Assembly (NCBI GenBank): GCA_955651875.1
Contig: CATPAP010000235.1
Coordinates: 1-12,915 of the forward strand
Reading direction: 5' to 3'
Origin: Candidatus Dormiibacterota bacterium
Lineage (GTDB): Bacteria > Chloroflexota > Dormibacteria > Aeolococcales > Aeolococcaceae
DNA length: 12,915 bases
A program made the translations under genes and the position numbers. A model generated the notes under the pieces. That model did not search any database and was not told the DNA's origin. It was given only the letters and a program-made list of their open reading frames with translations. Below, piece after piece: positions 1 through 6,670 of this stretch (position 1 is the first letter of the stretch; each line of letters opens with the position of its first letter).

Positions 1-156
1 GCGAAGGGTCGTGGCGGTGACCACGTCGCCGAGCTGGTCGCCGCCAACGAGCTTGCCGCGGCCGGCGGCCGCCTCTGCGAACGCCATGTGCCGCTGAATC
101 ATGTCGGCCTCCGCGGGCGCGTCGACGGGGACGTTGATCAGCAGGATGTACTTCAC
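1..156 (-). CDS. YciI-like (YCII-related) domain protein, 5' part only
   Basis: The 52 visible codons start at a GTG and run off the left edge of the window. The protein begins MKYILLINVPVDAP and continues to GGDQLGDVVTATTLR. This is the first strand, helix and GG-D-L turn typical of the YCII-related (DGPF) family, small dimeric alpha-beta barrel proteins whose biochemical roles are mostly unknown. The start is supported by a GGAGG ribosome binding site (complement of 167-171) ten bases before the GTG. It lies downstream of another YciI-like gene on the same strand (274-624), so this is probably a tandem paralogue pair. The C-terminal half cannot be seen, so the exact subfamily and any fusion to a sigma factor or other domain remain unknown. 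Confidence 0.72.
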   Translation of the reverse strand, partial: MKYILLINVPVDAPAEADMIQRHMAFAEAAAGRGKLVGGDQLGDVVTATTLR

Positions 157-232
157 CGTCGCGGTGCCTCCGTGGAATGTTCTTGGCTACTGAAAATGCG
201 CCTATCGTAAGGCGCTGGCGAGGCTGGCACTG

Positions 233-263
233 ACCGACCCCGCACGCCGCGGAGCCGGTCGGT
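233..263 (-). terminator. possible hairpin between the two YciI-like genes
   Basis: ACCGACC (233-239) pairs perfectly with GGTCGGT (257-263) across a 17-base GC-rich loop. An alternative pairing of GACCCC with GGGGTC is available around the same centre. It lies just past the stop of the gene at 274-624. No T-tract follows on the minus strand, so it is at best a weak or factor-dependent terminator. Confidence 0.3.
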
Positions 264-273
264 GCGTGGGGTC

Positions 274-624
274 CTACATCACGAGGATGGGACGGACCTC
301 GATGGCGCCCTTCGCTGCCGCAGGGATCTTCGCCGCCCACGTGGCCGCTTCGGCGTCGTCCTTGCAGTCGAGCACGTAGTAGCCGATCGGCTGCTCGGTG
401 CTCGAGGAGAACCCGCCCTTGGTCGACTCGGTCGACCCGTTGCGAACCCGCACGGTCTGGGTCGCCGCTGTCGGCTGCAGTGGGTCACCGCCCTGGAAGA
501 TGCCGGCGCCCGACGCCTGCTCGAACATGGCGCCGTACGCGGCGAACTCCTTGTCCGCCTCTGGGGTGCCCGGGGCGGGATGGTTGTTCTCGTCCTGCCA
601 GAGTAGGAACAGATATTTCGACAT
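274..624 (-). CDS. YciI family protein (YCII-related, DGPF-type)
   Basis: A 116-residue protein starting MSKYLFLLWQDENN. It has the family pattern in order: an N-terminal beta strand (KYLFLLW), a central GIFQGGDPLQPT segment, a variable strand-turn region, then PIGYYVLDCKDDAEAATWA, a C-terminal helix and the closing strand GAIEVRPILVM. That closing arrangement is characteristic of the YCII-related family of dimeric alpha-beta barrel proteins; substrates are generally unknown. The canonical DGPF motif itself appears replaced (KGGFSSSTEQ). The ATG at 624-622 is preferred over the longer open frame to 750 because GGAGG (complement of 632-636) sits seven bases upstream and similarity to the family begins exactly there. 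A second YciI-like gene follows on the same strand about 120 bp downstream. Confidence 0.85.
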   Translation of the reverse strand: MSKYLFLLWQDENNHPAPGTPEADKEFAAYGAMFEQASGAGIFQGGDPLQPTAATQTVRVRNGSTESTKGGFSSSTEQPIGYYVLDCKDDAEAATWAAKIPAAAKGAIEVRPILVM

Positions 625-817
625 GGGTCGTCCTCCAACGGTTTTCGGGTCGCCAGTGCGGCCTCTCATCAAGGACGACGCGACGGGACGGAGAAATCGA
701 CACCCGGCGACGCCATGAGGATCGCCGGCGAACGCTGTCACAGCGCGCACCGATGGTGGACGAGGGTTTGCGCTAAACGAGATACTGCGCGCCCACCGAG
801 AAGATGGAGGAGCTCAG

Positions 818-1108
818 ATGTACGGAACGGTCGCGCGCTGGCAGGTCAAGGAAGGAAAGCAGAAGGACCTGGAGCAGCTCGCCGAGGAGTTGATGCGCGA
901 ATCACCCCCAGGCTCGCGCAGCGTTCTCGTCTATCGCTCGGATGCGAATCCCCGGGAGTATTGGGTCGCCAGCAGCTGGGACAGCAAGGAGGCGTACACC
1001 TCAAACAGCAACACGCCCGAACAGGACCAGCGGTTCCGGCAATTGCGTGAGCTCATGGACTCGGAGCCAGAGTGGCACGACGGGGAGATCGTCGTCGCGC
1101 GGACCTAA
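818..1108 (+). CDS. Antibiotic biosynthesis monooxygenase (ABM)-fold protein
   Basis: A 96-residue protein, MYGTVARWQVKEGKQKDLEQ to WHDGEIVVART. The layout of strand (YGTVARWQV), long amphipathic helix (KQKDLEQLAEELMRES), strand (RSVLVYRSD), strand (EYWVASSWDSKEAY) and C-terminal helix plus strand is that of the ABM superfamily of dimeric ferredoxin-like barrels. Members include quinol monooxygenases and haem-degrading enzymes, but many are uncharacterised and no specific substrate can be read here. The start is strongly supported by GGAGG at 806-810, seven bases before the ATG. The next gene begins 24 bp after its stop on the same strand, so the two are probably cotranscribed. It diverges from the YciI gene at 274-624. 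Confidence 0.78.
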   Translation: MYGTVARWQVKEGKQKDLEQLAEELMRESPPGSRSVLVYRSDANPREYWVASSWDSKEAYTSNSNTPEQDQRFRQLRELMDSEPEWHDGEIVVART

Positions 1109-1132
1109 GGCGAGCGTAGGACCAGCCTGGCG

Positions 1133-1540
1133 ATGTCCTTCCCGACCGAGGGTGTGGAACTGACCCACCTCCTTGTGGTGTCCGATCTCGACGCTTCGCG
1201 CGCCTTCTACTGCGACGTGGTCGGTGCCACCGTGTTCCGCGAATACGGCGGCAGTTCTTGCGTCCTGAAGCTCCAGGGGACGTGGCTGCTGCTCGTCACC
1301 GGTGGTCCGCCGACAGACGACAAGCCAGGCGTCAGCTTCGCACCACCCGACCCGGCGCGGGTGAGCCATGAGATGGCCTTCCGCGTGCCGGACTGCGCCG
1401 CGGCCTACGCGACGCTCCGCGAGCGCGGCGCCACCTTCCTCACGCCCCCGGTCGAATCGCCATGGGAGATCCGGGCTTTCTTCCGTGACCCCGACGGACA
1501 CCTGCTCGAGCTCAGCGAGGCTCGCCAGCCAGCCGCGTGA
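1133..1540 (+). CDS. VOC family protein (glyoxalase/bleomycin resistance fold)
   Basis: A 135-residue protein with two beta-alpha-beta-beta-beta modules. The first begins THLLVVSDLDASRAFYCDVV, with the typical first-strand His and FYxDVVG motif; the second runs from SHEMAFRVPDCAAAYATLRE to FFRDPDGHLLELSE. The candidate metal-site residues are His12, the His in SHEMAF and the Glu in LLELSE, the usual positions in this superfamily. Relatives include glyoxalase I, extradiol dioxygenases and antibiotic-binding proteins, so the substrate is undefined. It follows the ABM-fold gene by 24 bp with a TAGGA-like ribosome binding sequence. Its TGA (1538-1540) directly abuts the stop of the convergent tetR gene with no intervening base, so no dedicated terminator fits between them. 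Confidence 0.85.
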   Translation: MSFPTEGVELTHLLVVSDLDASRAFYCDVVGATVFREYGGSSCVLKLQGTWLLLVTGGPPTDDKPGVSFAPPDPARVSHEMAFRVPDCAAAYATLRERGATFLTPPVESPWEIRAFFRDPDGHLLELSEARQPAA

Positions 1541-2212
1541 TCAGCCGGAGATGTTGCTGACCGAGGATGCGGTCACAGCCGTCGGCGACGCGGCGACCGC
1601 ACCGTGGCGGAGGCCGTCGAAGAGCAGGCCCACCAGCCGCTCCGATGCCTCGGATCGCTCCTGGTCGGTCGACATGCAGATGCCGCCCACGGCGCGCAGC
1701 AGGTCGGCTCCCTGGATATCGCCGCGGACGGTTCCGGCGGCGGCTCCCGCGGCGAGCAGCTTGGTGGCTGCCGCGGCGGCACGGGCACGCGACTGCTCGA
1801 AGAGGCTGGTGTCGGCACCCATCATCGACTTGAGCGCGGACAACATGCCCCGCTTGGTGGCGACGTGCCGGACGAACAGCTGCAGCCACTCGGCCAGCGC
1901 CTGATCGGGCGGAAGGGTGGTGAGCAGCTCGTCGGCGCGCTCGCAGAGGACGTCGACCTCGTGGCGGTACACCGCCTCGACGAGCGCGTCGCGCGTCGGG
2001 AAGTGCCGGTAGAGCGTGCCGATGCCCACGCCGGCACTGCGGGCGATGTCCTCGAGGGGCACGTCGGCGCCGCCGGCGGCGAACGCGGCGGCAGCGGCCA
2101 CGAGCAGGCGCTCGCGGTTGCGCACGGCGTCAGCGCGGAGGGAGCGATCGGGGGACGCCGAGTCGCCGGGATCGATCGCCTCGCGCTCTGCGGGAGCGGC
2201 TTCACGTCCCAC
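1541..2212 (-). CDS. TetR family transcriptional repressor
   Basis: A 223-residue protein with a disordered first ~28 residues, then a classic TetR N-terminal domain. A helix (RNRERLLVAAAAAFAAGG) is followed by the helix-turn-helix at about residues 52-71 (VPLEDIARSAGVGIGTLYRH) and FPTRDALVEAVYRHEV. The all-helical C-terminal half would bind a ligand and dimerise. It is divergent from the MFS exporter gene, and the shared intergenic region carries two matching dyads overlapping both promoters. This is the standard arrangement of a drug-responsive repressor controlling itself and an efflux pump. The GTG at 2212 is the first in-frame start after an upstream stop but lacks a strong ribosome binding site, so a start a few codons further in is possible. 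It converges on the VOC gene with abutting stops. Confidence 0.9.
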   Translation of the reverse strand: MGREAAPAEREAIDPGDSASPDRSLRADAVRNRERLLVAAAAAFAAGGADVPLEDIARSAGVGIGTLYRHFPTRDALVEAVYRHEVDVLCERADELLTTLPPDQALAEWLQLFVRHVATKRGMLSALKSMMGADTSLFEQSRARAAAAATKLLAAGAAAGTVRGDIQGADLLRAVGGICMSTDQERSEASERLVGLLFDGLRHGAVAASPTAVTASSVSNISG

Positions 2213-2229
2213 GACTAGGTCACCATACC

Positions 2230-2259
2230 TTGACTAAACGGAGGTAGCCTCCGTATACT
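2230..2259 (+). promoter_or_regulatory. Predicted sigma70-type promoter of the MFS gene
   Basis: TTGACT (2230-2235), an 18-base spacer and TATACT (2254-2259) match the -35/-10 consensus well. The implied start near 2266 gives a leader of about 42 nt ending in GGAG (2298-2301), six bases from the ATG at 2308. The upstream operator dyad fills the spacer between the two boxes. Confidence 0.65.
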
Positions 2260-2277
2260 ACCGGAGGAAGCTTCCGT
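2238..2277. promoter_or_regulatory. Twin TetR operators in the divergent tetR/MFS promoter region
   Basis: Two copies of a 16-base dyad lie in tandem: CGGAGGTAGCCTCCGT (2239-2254) and CGGAGGAAGCTTCCGT (2262-2277), identical at 14 of 16 positions. Each reads CGGAGG-N3-CYTCCG. The first has perfect 7-base arms when A2238 is included; the second contains the perfect palindrome GGAAGCTTCC. Their centres are 23 bp apart, about two helical turns. The first sits inside the MFS promoter. The second sits in the spacer of a weaker minus-strand candidate (TGACGA at 2284-2279, N18, TAGTAT at 2260-2255) that would serve tetR. Binding by the neighbouring TetR is inference from layout. Confidence 0.75.
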
Positions 2278-2307
2278 TTCGTCATCGTACCCCATCTGGA
2301 GACTCTC

Positions 2308-3849
2308 ATGCCAGCGGCTACAACCCTCGCCCGGCCGGTCGACCGGGCAACCGACCGCCAGCGCCATCCGCAGCTGGTGCTGGGCATCATCCTCACCGTC
2401 CAGCTGATGGTGGTGCTCGACGCCACCATCGTGAACGTCGCCCTCCCCGACATCGCCAAGGCGCTGAACTTCTCGGCGGCGAACCTGTCGTGGGTCATCA
2501 CCGCGTACACCCTCGCCTTCGGCGGCTTCCTCCTTCTCGGCGCCCGGGCGGGCGACCTGCTCGGCCGCCGCCGCGTGTTCATGGCTGGGATCGCGCTGTT
2601 CAGCATCGCGTCGTTCGCCGGCGGCCTGGCGCCGTGGAGCGGCTGGCTGCTCGCGGCGCGGGCGCTGCAAGGGATCGGCGGAGCGCTCGCCGCGCCGTCC
2701 GCGCTCGCCCTGCTCATGACCATGTTCCCCGAGGGACGCGAGCGCATCCGCGCGCTCGGCTACTACACCGCGGTGTCCATCGGCGGGGCCGCCGTGGGCC
2801 TCATCCTCGGTGGATTGCTGACCCAGTTCACCTCGTGGCGATGGGTGCTTTTCGTCAACGTGCCGATCGGCATCGTCGTGCTCGCGCTGGCGCGGACCGC
2901 GCTGGCGGAAACGCCCGGACGCAACGGTCACTTCGACCTGCGCGGGGCAGTGACCTCGACGACCGGCGTGACCTCGCTGGCATATGGGTTCGTGCGCGCG
3001 GCGACCAGCGGCTGGGGTGACACCATCACCCTGGCGGCGTTCGCCGTGGGCATCGCTCTGCTCGCCGGCTTCGTGTTCATCGAGTCGCGCTCACCGGAGC
3101 CGATCACGCCGCTGCGGCTGTTCGCCGACCGCGGTCGGAGCAGCTCGTACATCGCCCGGCTGTTCCTCATCGCGGGCATGTTCGGCATGTTCTTCTTCCT
3201 GACGCAGTTCCTCCAGGAGGTGCTCGGCTACGGGCCGCTCCAGACCGGTCTGGCGTTCCTGCCGTTCACCGTGGCGCTGTTCACCGCGTCGCAGCTCAGT
3301 GCGCGCGGTCTGGTCGAGCGGTTCGGCGGCAAGGCGCTGATGGTCGGCGGGTTAATGCTGTCGACGAGCGGGATGCTCTTGATGACGCAGCTGTCAGCGA
3401 CGAGCGGCTATCTGTCGCTGTTTGTGCCGCTGCTGCTCTTCGGCACCGGGAACGGGCTCGCGTTCGTGCCGCTGACGTCGGCGTCGCTGAGCGGGGTGCG
3501 GCCCGACGAGGCCGGAGCGGCGTCGGGGCTCGTCAACGTGATGCAGCAGCTGGGCGGCGCGCTCGGGCTGGCGGTGCTGGTGTCCGTGTTCGGCGGTAGC
3601 GCCCGCGAGGTGGCGGCACAGTCGGCCGCGACCGCTGCGTCGGCGGCCCAGGCGCACCAGGCGTTTGTCGTCGGGGCGGACCACGCCTTCGCTGCGGCGA
3701 CGGTGTTCGTGGGGGCAACGGTGGTCATCCTGGCCCTGGCGATTCGCGGGCGGCGCGCGGTTGCCCGCGATGCCGTGCCGGCGGACGTGCCGGCGTGGAT
3801 ACGCGAGATGGGGCGCGGCGATGAGGAGCTGGACGGCGTGGCGTCCTGA
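2308..3849 (+). CDS. MFS multidrug exporter, DHA2 (EmrB/QacA) family, 14 TM
   Basis: A 513-residue integral membrane protein of the usual length for 14-helix drug:proton antiporters. Visible signatures are motif D1 in helix 1 (VLDATIVNVALPDI, residues 37-49), motif A after helix 2 (GARAGDLLGRRRV, 78-90) and the antiporter motif C region (GGAAVGLILGGLL, 159-171). The DHA2-typical segment SWRWVLFVNVPIG (176-188) follows. The remaining hydrophobic segments fill out helices 7-14, and a short polar C-terminal tail ends the protein. It would export hydrophobic or cationic compounds using the proton gradient; the substrate cannot be read from sequence. Regulation is probably by the divergent TetR through the twin dyads upstream. 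The start is fixed by GGAG six bases before the ATG. Confidence 0.93.
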   Translation: MPAATTLARPVDRATDRQRHPQLVLGIILTVQLMVVLDATIVNVALPDIAKALNFSAANLSWVITAYTLAFGGFLLLGARAGDLLGRRRVFMAGIALFSIASFAGGLAPWSGWLLAARALQGIGGALAAPSALALLMTMFPEGRERIRALGYYTAVSIGGAAVGLILGGLLTQFTSWRWVLFVNVPIGIVVLALARTALAETPGRNGHFDLRGAVTSTTGVTSLAYGFVRAATSGWGDTITLAAFAVGIALLAGFVFIESRSPEPITPLRLFADRGRSSSYIARLFLIAGMFGMFFFLTQFLQEVLGYGPLQTGLAFLPFTVALFTASQLSARGLVERFGGKALMVGGLMLSTSGMLLMTQLSATSGYLSLFVPLLLFGTGNGLAFVPLTSASLSGVRPDEAGAASGLVNVMQQLGGALGLAVLVSVFGGSAREVAAQSAATAASAAQAHQAFVVGADHAFAAATVFVGATVVILALAIRGRRAVARDAVPADVPAWIREMGRGDEELDGVAS

Positions 3850-3861
3850 TCACTGGAGTGC

Positions 3862-3896
3862 GGGGACGGGCGACAAACTGACGTCGCCCCGTCCCC
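3862..3896 (+). terminator. GC-rich terminator-like hairpin after the MFS gene
   Basis: GGGGACGGGCGAC (3862-3874) pairs with GTCGCCCCGTCCCC (3883-3896) with a single-base bulge and an eight-base loop, 13 bp after the MFS stop. The stem is very stable but no T-tract follows. It also lies past the end of the minus-strand polymerase remnant, so it could serve both directions. Confidence 0.6.
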
Positions 3897-3936
3897 GATG
3901 ACGCGATGATATTCCTATGTACAGCCAGAGGTTCAG

Positions 3937-4440
3937 CTAGTCGTCTCCCACCAGCTGCGCCTGCCCGTCCACATGATCGGGCTGATCGTGGTGTAGGTGC
4001 TTGTCCTCGTCTTTCGCTGCCAATTTTCGGTACGGCGCAGACGGCTTGGTAATACGCGGCATCACACCAAAGGGGGATGGAGCGTCGCCATTCATCGCGG
4101 GGACAGTACGGATGAACGTCTCCCTCCGCCGCTGGCGAGTCGGCTCACGCTTCGGCCTCGGATCGAATCGCAGGGTCTTCTCCACCGGAACCCACGTCCC
4201 TGCAAGTTCTGGCTGCCCGCGGTGAAAAGCTGTCTTCAGCCCGATAAAGAGTCGCGGGATCGGCTGCCCGTCGGTGACCAGGTCAGGGCCAAACCGCACC
4301 TGGGCGTCGACGCCGTGCTCGCGGAAGGCGGTAAACAGTCGACGTCGTCCGTCTGTCACGGCAAGCGTCCGAACGCCCACACCACGAGCCCGGTCCCGTG
4401 CAACCACGAAGTCGTGGGCGCCATCGGCAGGGACGCTTGC
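3937..4440 (-). pseudogene. Out-of-frame C-terminal part of the family B DNA polymerase
   Basis: This stretch is open in the -1 frame relative to the polymerase gene and ends at the stop near 3937. From about 4440 it reads ASVPADGAHDFVVARDRARG, then segments such as RLFIGLKTAFHRGQPELAGT and WVPVEKTLRFDPRPKR. That is the type of ending expected for viral/plasmid-type PolB enzymes, in which a region after motif C closes with a W-x-x-x-E-K-T-L-x-F-x-P-x-x-K-R-like segment. The polymerase frame itself ends at 4356 with unrelated residues, so the two pieces were once one gene of roughly 900 codons. About 60 charged residues follow the KR segment. Either a one-base indel disrupted the gene or the sequence has an error here; no canonical slippery heptamer is visible. 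Confidence 0.7.
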
Positions 4441-6668
4441 TCGCCTTCGATGTAGAAGCCGCTCTGCACCATCAGGACGTTGCGGCGGAGCCCACCATAT
4501 TCCGGCGAATACTCCCAGGCACCGAGCGGGGCTTTGTGTGTGTACGTGGCGAGGATTGACAGCGCAGACGGCATACGCACCATGCCGACGCCGTCGGTCG
4601 CAAACATGACCGCGTCCTCACCGGCAAGCCCGGCCACCTCCAACAGCCTTGCCCGCGTCCGTGCCGTGATCAAGCCGGCCCAGACGAACTCAGTGTATCG
4701 TCCGCCGTCGCCGCTCGTCTGTGCCATCTTTCCATACAGTGAATTCATGGCGTACTTGAGCACCATGCCTGTCGAGTTTTTCCCCAACGCCTGCCGCTCT
4801 TCATACAAGCCCGGAACCCAGGCGAAGGGCTGGTGATCGCAGGTCTGTTGCCACTCCCACGCCCCACCAAAGGTGAAGCCATCGCAGCCGCTATATCCCA
4901 CCGCCGCACGCAACTCCTCGACCCAATACCAACCTTCTCCGGAGAGCGGGTATAGAAGCGCGCCGTTATCGCATCGATACGGCAGTGGTCCGAAAGGCCT
5001 CTCCGCAGCGGGCATGACGTCCCAACAGACGTAGACCATGGTGGCCGGCGAGAGTGCGTCGAGGCGACGCACGCGGTCGTGATAAACCCAGCTGCCATCA
5101 CGTAGACATGGCAGACTGGCCATGGCTGCCGGGTACGCCGAGGCGATATCCCACACGTGTAGCTCGGGGACGATACCAACAACGGCGCTCTCGAATCGGC
5201 CACCGAAGTACGCACAGTTGATGGCGTGGACGAGCTCATCGCACCGGCTTGCCGGGTCGCCCAGATACCGAGCGACATTGTGTTTGTCAAGCAATGCCTC
5301 TGCCAAGGCCCCGGCGCCGAAGTACGCCGTCTGGTGGATCCCCAAGCCCTCTGCCACGCTGTCGAGTCGTGTCATCAACTTTGCCAGCAGTCGGCACTCC
5401 AAGACGTTGTAGGCGACGACATCGTCGGGGAGCGGCAGGGTGAACTCGTTGCGCTGCGCCTTCCACTGCTGGATAGTCGCCCGCTCTTTGCTTGTTCCGA
5501 TCTCCCACGTCGTGAGAGCCTGCAGGAATGACGTTTGCCAGTAACCGGCACAGTCATGGATTTCTATCTTGCGCCCGTTCTGGCGTATGACCCTGGGCCG
5601 GCCCTTTTTGGGCTTGTGAAACTGGAGATGCCCATGCTCGTCTGTGACAGGGTCACCTGCACGAACTACGCTGAGTAGCTTGCGAGGGATGTACCGGATT
5701 CCGTACAGATGCCCGCTGACCGGGTCTCTGACAAAGGTCATCAGGCTGTCGTGCGGCGTCAGGTCCCTCTCGGGATGCAAAATGCCGGAAGTGGCGCGCG
5801 CCGGGAGCCCGCGCAGGATGTGGGTGGAGTCGTAGTCAAAGAAGTATCCGACGTATCGACAGTCCTTTGGCTGCGCTGTCAGGAATTCCAAGCACTGCCA
5901 CGGGGTGAGCGGTTGTCCGTTCGGGTTGCGCAGGGTACAGTCACCGACCGTGAGAGCGGCGTAGTACTGCCGACATCCGCACCATCGCAAGTCGGCAAGG
6001 GTGCACCAGGGATCGTGGACGTAGCCGCCCTCTCCGTCGACGCCGACGAAGGGTCGTTCCCTGGGCGGCAGACCACGCCGGCCCCTTTCCCTCCACCTGT
6101 CCGCTGGCGACTGCGCGGCGTATTCCTCCGACCCACGCCGCGCACGCTTTCTCGCACGGTCGCTGGCACGCTCGCGTTCGTGCTGCCCTTCCGTCATCTT
6201 TGCGCGACGACGCCTCGTTCGTTCAGCGTCGGTGAGGCGGGCTATCGCAAGGTCGGCTTCACTGAGGTAGGCACGCCGACGGCTGCGGCGCAGCGCTGCT
6301 TCGAGAGTCGCCGCCGTCCGTTCCGCCGTGGTCGACGGCTCACGGATGAGTTGGGCGCGCATGGCGGCCGCGAGGCGGTCGTTGGCCTTCTCGAGAGCCG
6401 TCATCAGCGACCGCGGTCGGCGACGTCGTGATGCGGTCAGGAGGCGACGGTCCGCTACTGCTGCCTCCGACAGAGATGCTCGCTCAATGCGCCTGCGGAG
6501 TACGGCCGAATCCCTGACCCGGACGAGCCTGACCGTGGACCGATCGACCGAAGCTTCGGCTGTTGCGGACACCTCGCGGTCCTTGCGGCCGTTGCTACGG
6601 CTGCGAGGATCGCCGACGACGTAGAGGACCTCGCCTGCAGAAGACGGCCGCGTCCGGTGCCTGGTCAT
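4356..6668 (-). CDS. Family B DNA polymerase, viral/plasmid type, 3' end frameshifted
   Basis: A 770-residue frame with the hallmarks of PolB enzymes of phages, linear plasmids and self-replicating elements. After an arginine-rich extension (residues 1-206) come Exo I FVGVDGEGG (D211, E213), an Exo II-like YFFDYDSTHIL (near 278-280) and a YxxxE version of Exo III (Y420, E424). Then follow Pol motif A VWDIASAYPAAM (D507), motif B LKYAMNSLYGKMAQ (K638) and motif C MFATDGVGMV (D692). In motif C the first Asp of the usual DTD is Ala, while the second, normally the key catalytic one, is kept. The A-B distance of about 130 residues, with a PLPYR...LYPLSGEGWYWVEEL segment between them, resembles phi29-type enzymes. 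After GFYIEGEQ the frame is lost and the remaining domain continues at 3937-4440. The ATG follows the upstream small ORF's stop by two bases, suggesting coupled translation. Confidence 0.85.
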   Translation of the reverse strand: MTRHRTRPSSAGEVLYVVGDPRSRSNGRKDREVSATAEASVDRSTVRLVRVRDSAVLRRRIERASLSEAAVADRRLLTASRRRRPRSLMTALEKANDRLAAAMRAQLIREPSTTAERTAATLEAALRRSRRRAYLSEADLAIARLTDAERTRRRRAKMTEGQHERERASDRARKRARRGSEEYAAQSPADRWRERGRRGLPPRERPFVGVDGEGGYVHDPWCTLADLRWCGCRQYYAALTVGDCTLRNPNGQPLTPWQCLEFLTAQPKDCRYVGYFFDYDSTHILRGLPARATSGILHPERDLTPHDSLMTFVRDPVSGHLYGIRYIPRKLLSVVRAGDPVTDEHGHLQFHKPKKGRPRVIRQNGRKIEIHDCAGYWQTSFLQALTTWEIGTSKERATIQQWKAQRNEFTLPLPDDVVAYNVLECRLLAKLMTRLDSVAEGLGIHQTAYFGAGALAEALLDKHNVARYLGDPASRCDELVHAINCAYFGGRFESAVVGIVPELHVWDIASAYPAAMASLPCLRDGSWVYHDRVRRLDALSPATMVYVCWDVMPAAERPFGPLPYRCDNGALLYPLSGEGWYWVEELRAAVGYSGCDGFTFGGAWEWQQTCDHQPFAWVPGLYEERQALGKNSTGMVLKYAMNSLYGKMAQTSGDGGRYTEFVWAGLITARTRARLLEVAGLAGEDAVMFATDGVGMVRMPSALSILATYTHKAPLGAWEYSPEYGGLRRNVLMVQSGFYIEGEQASLPMAPTTSWLHGTGLVVWAFGRLP

Positions 6669-6670
6669 CG

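Noticed and set aside
625..817. A structured regulatory RNA or clear promoter between the divergent YciI and ABM genes
   Set aside because: Only ribosome binding sites are convincing; a GATACT at 781-786 lacks a matching -35, and no stable long hairpin was recognised.
4410..4450. Programmed -1 ribosomal frameshift joining the two PolB parts
   Set aside because: No X-XXY-YYZ heptamer occurs in the polymerase frame where the switch must happen, and no clear downstream pseudoknot is visible. A plain indel is simpler.
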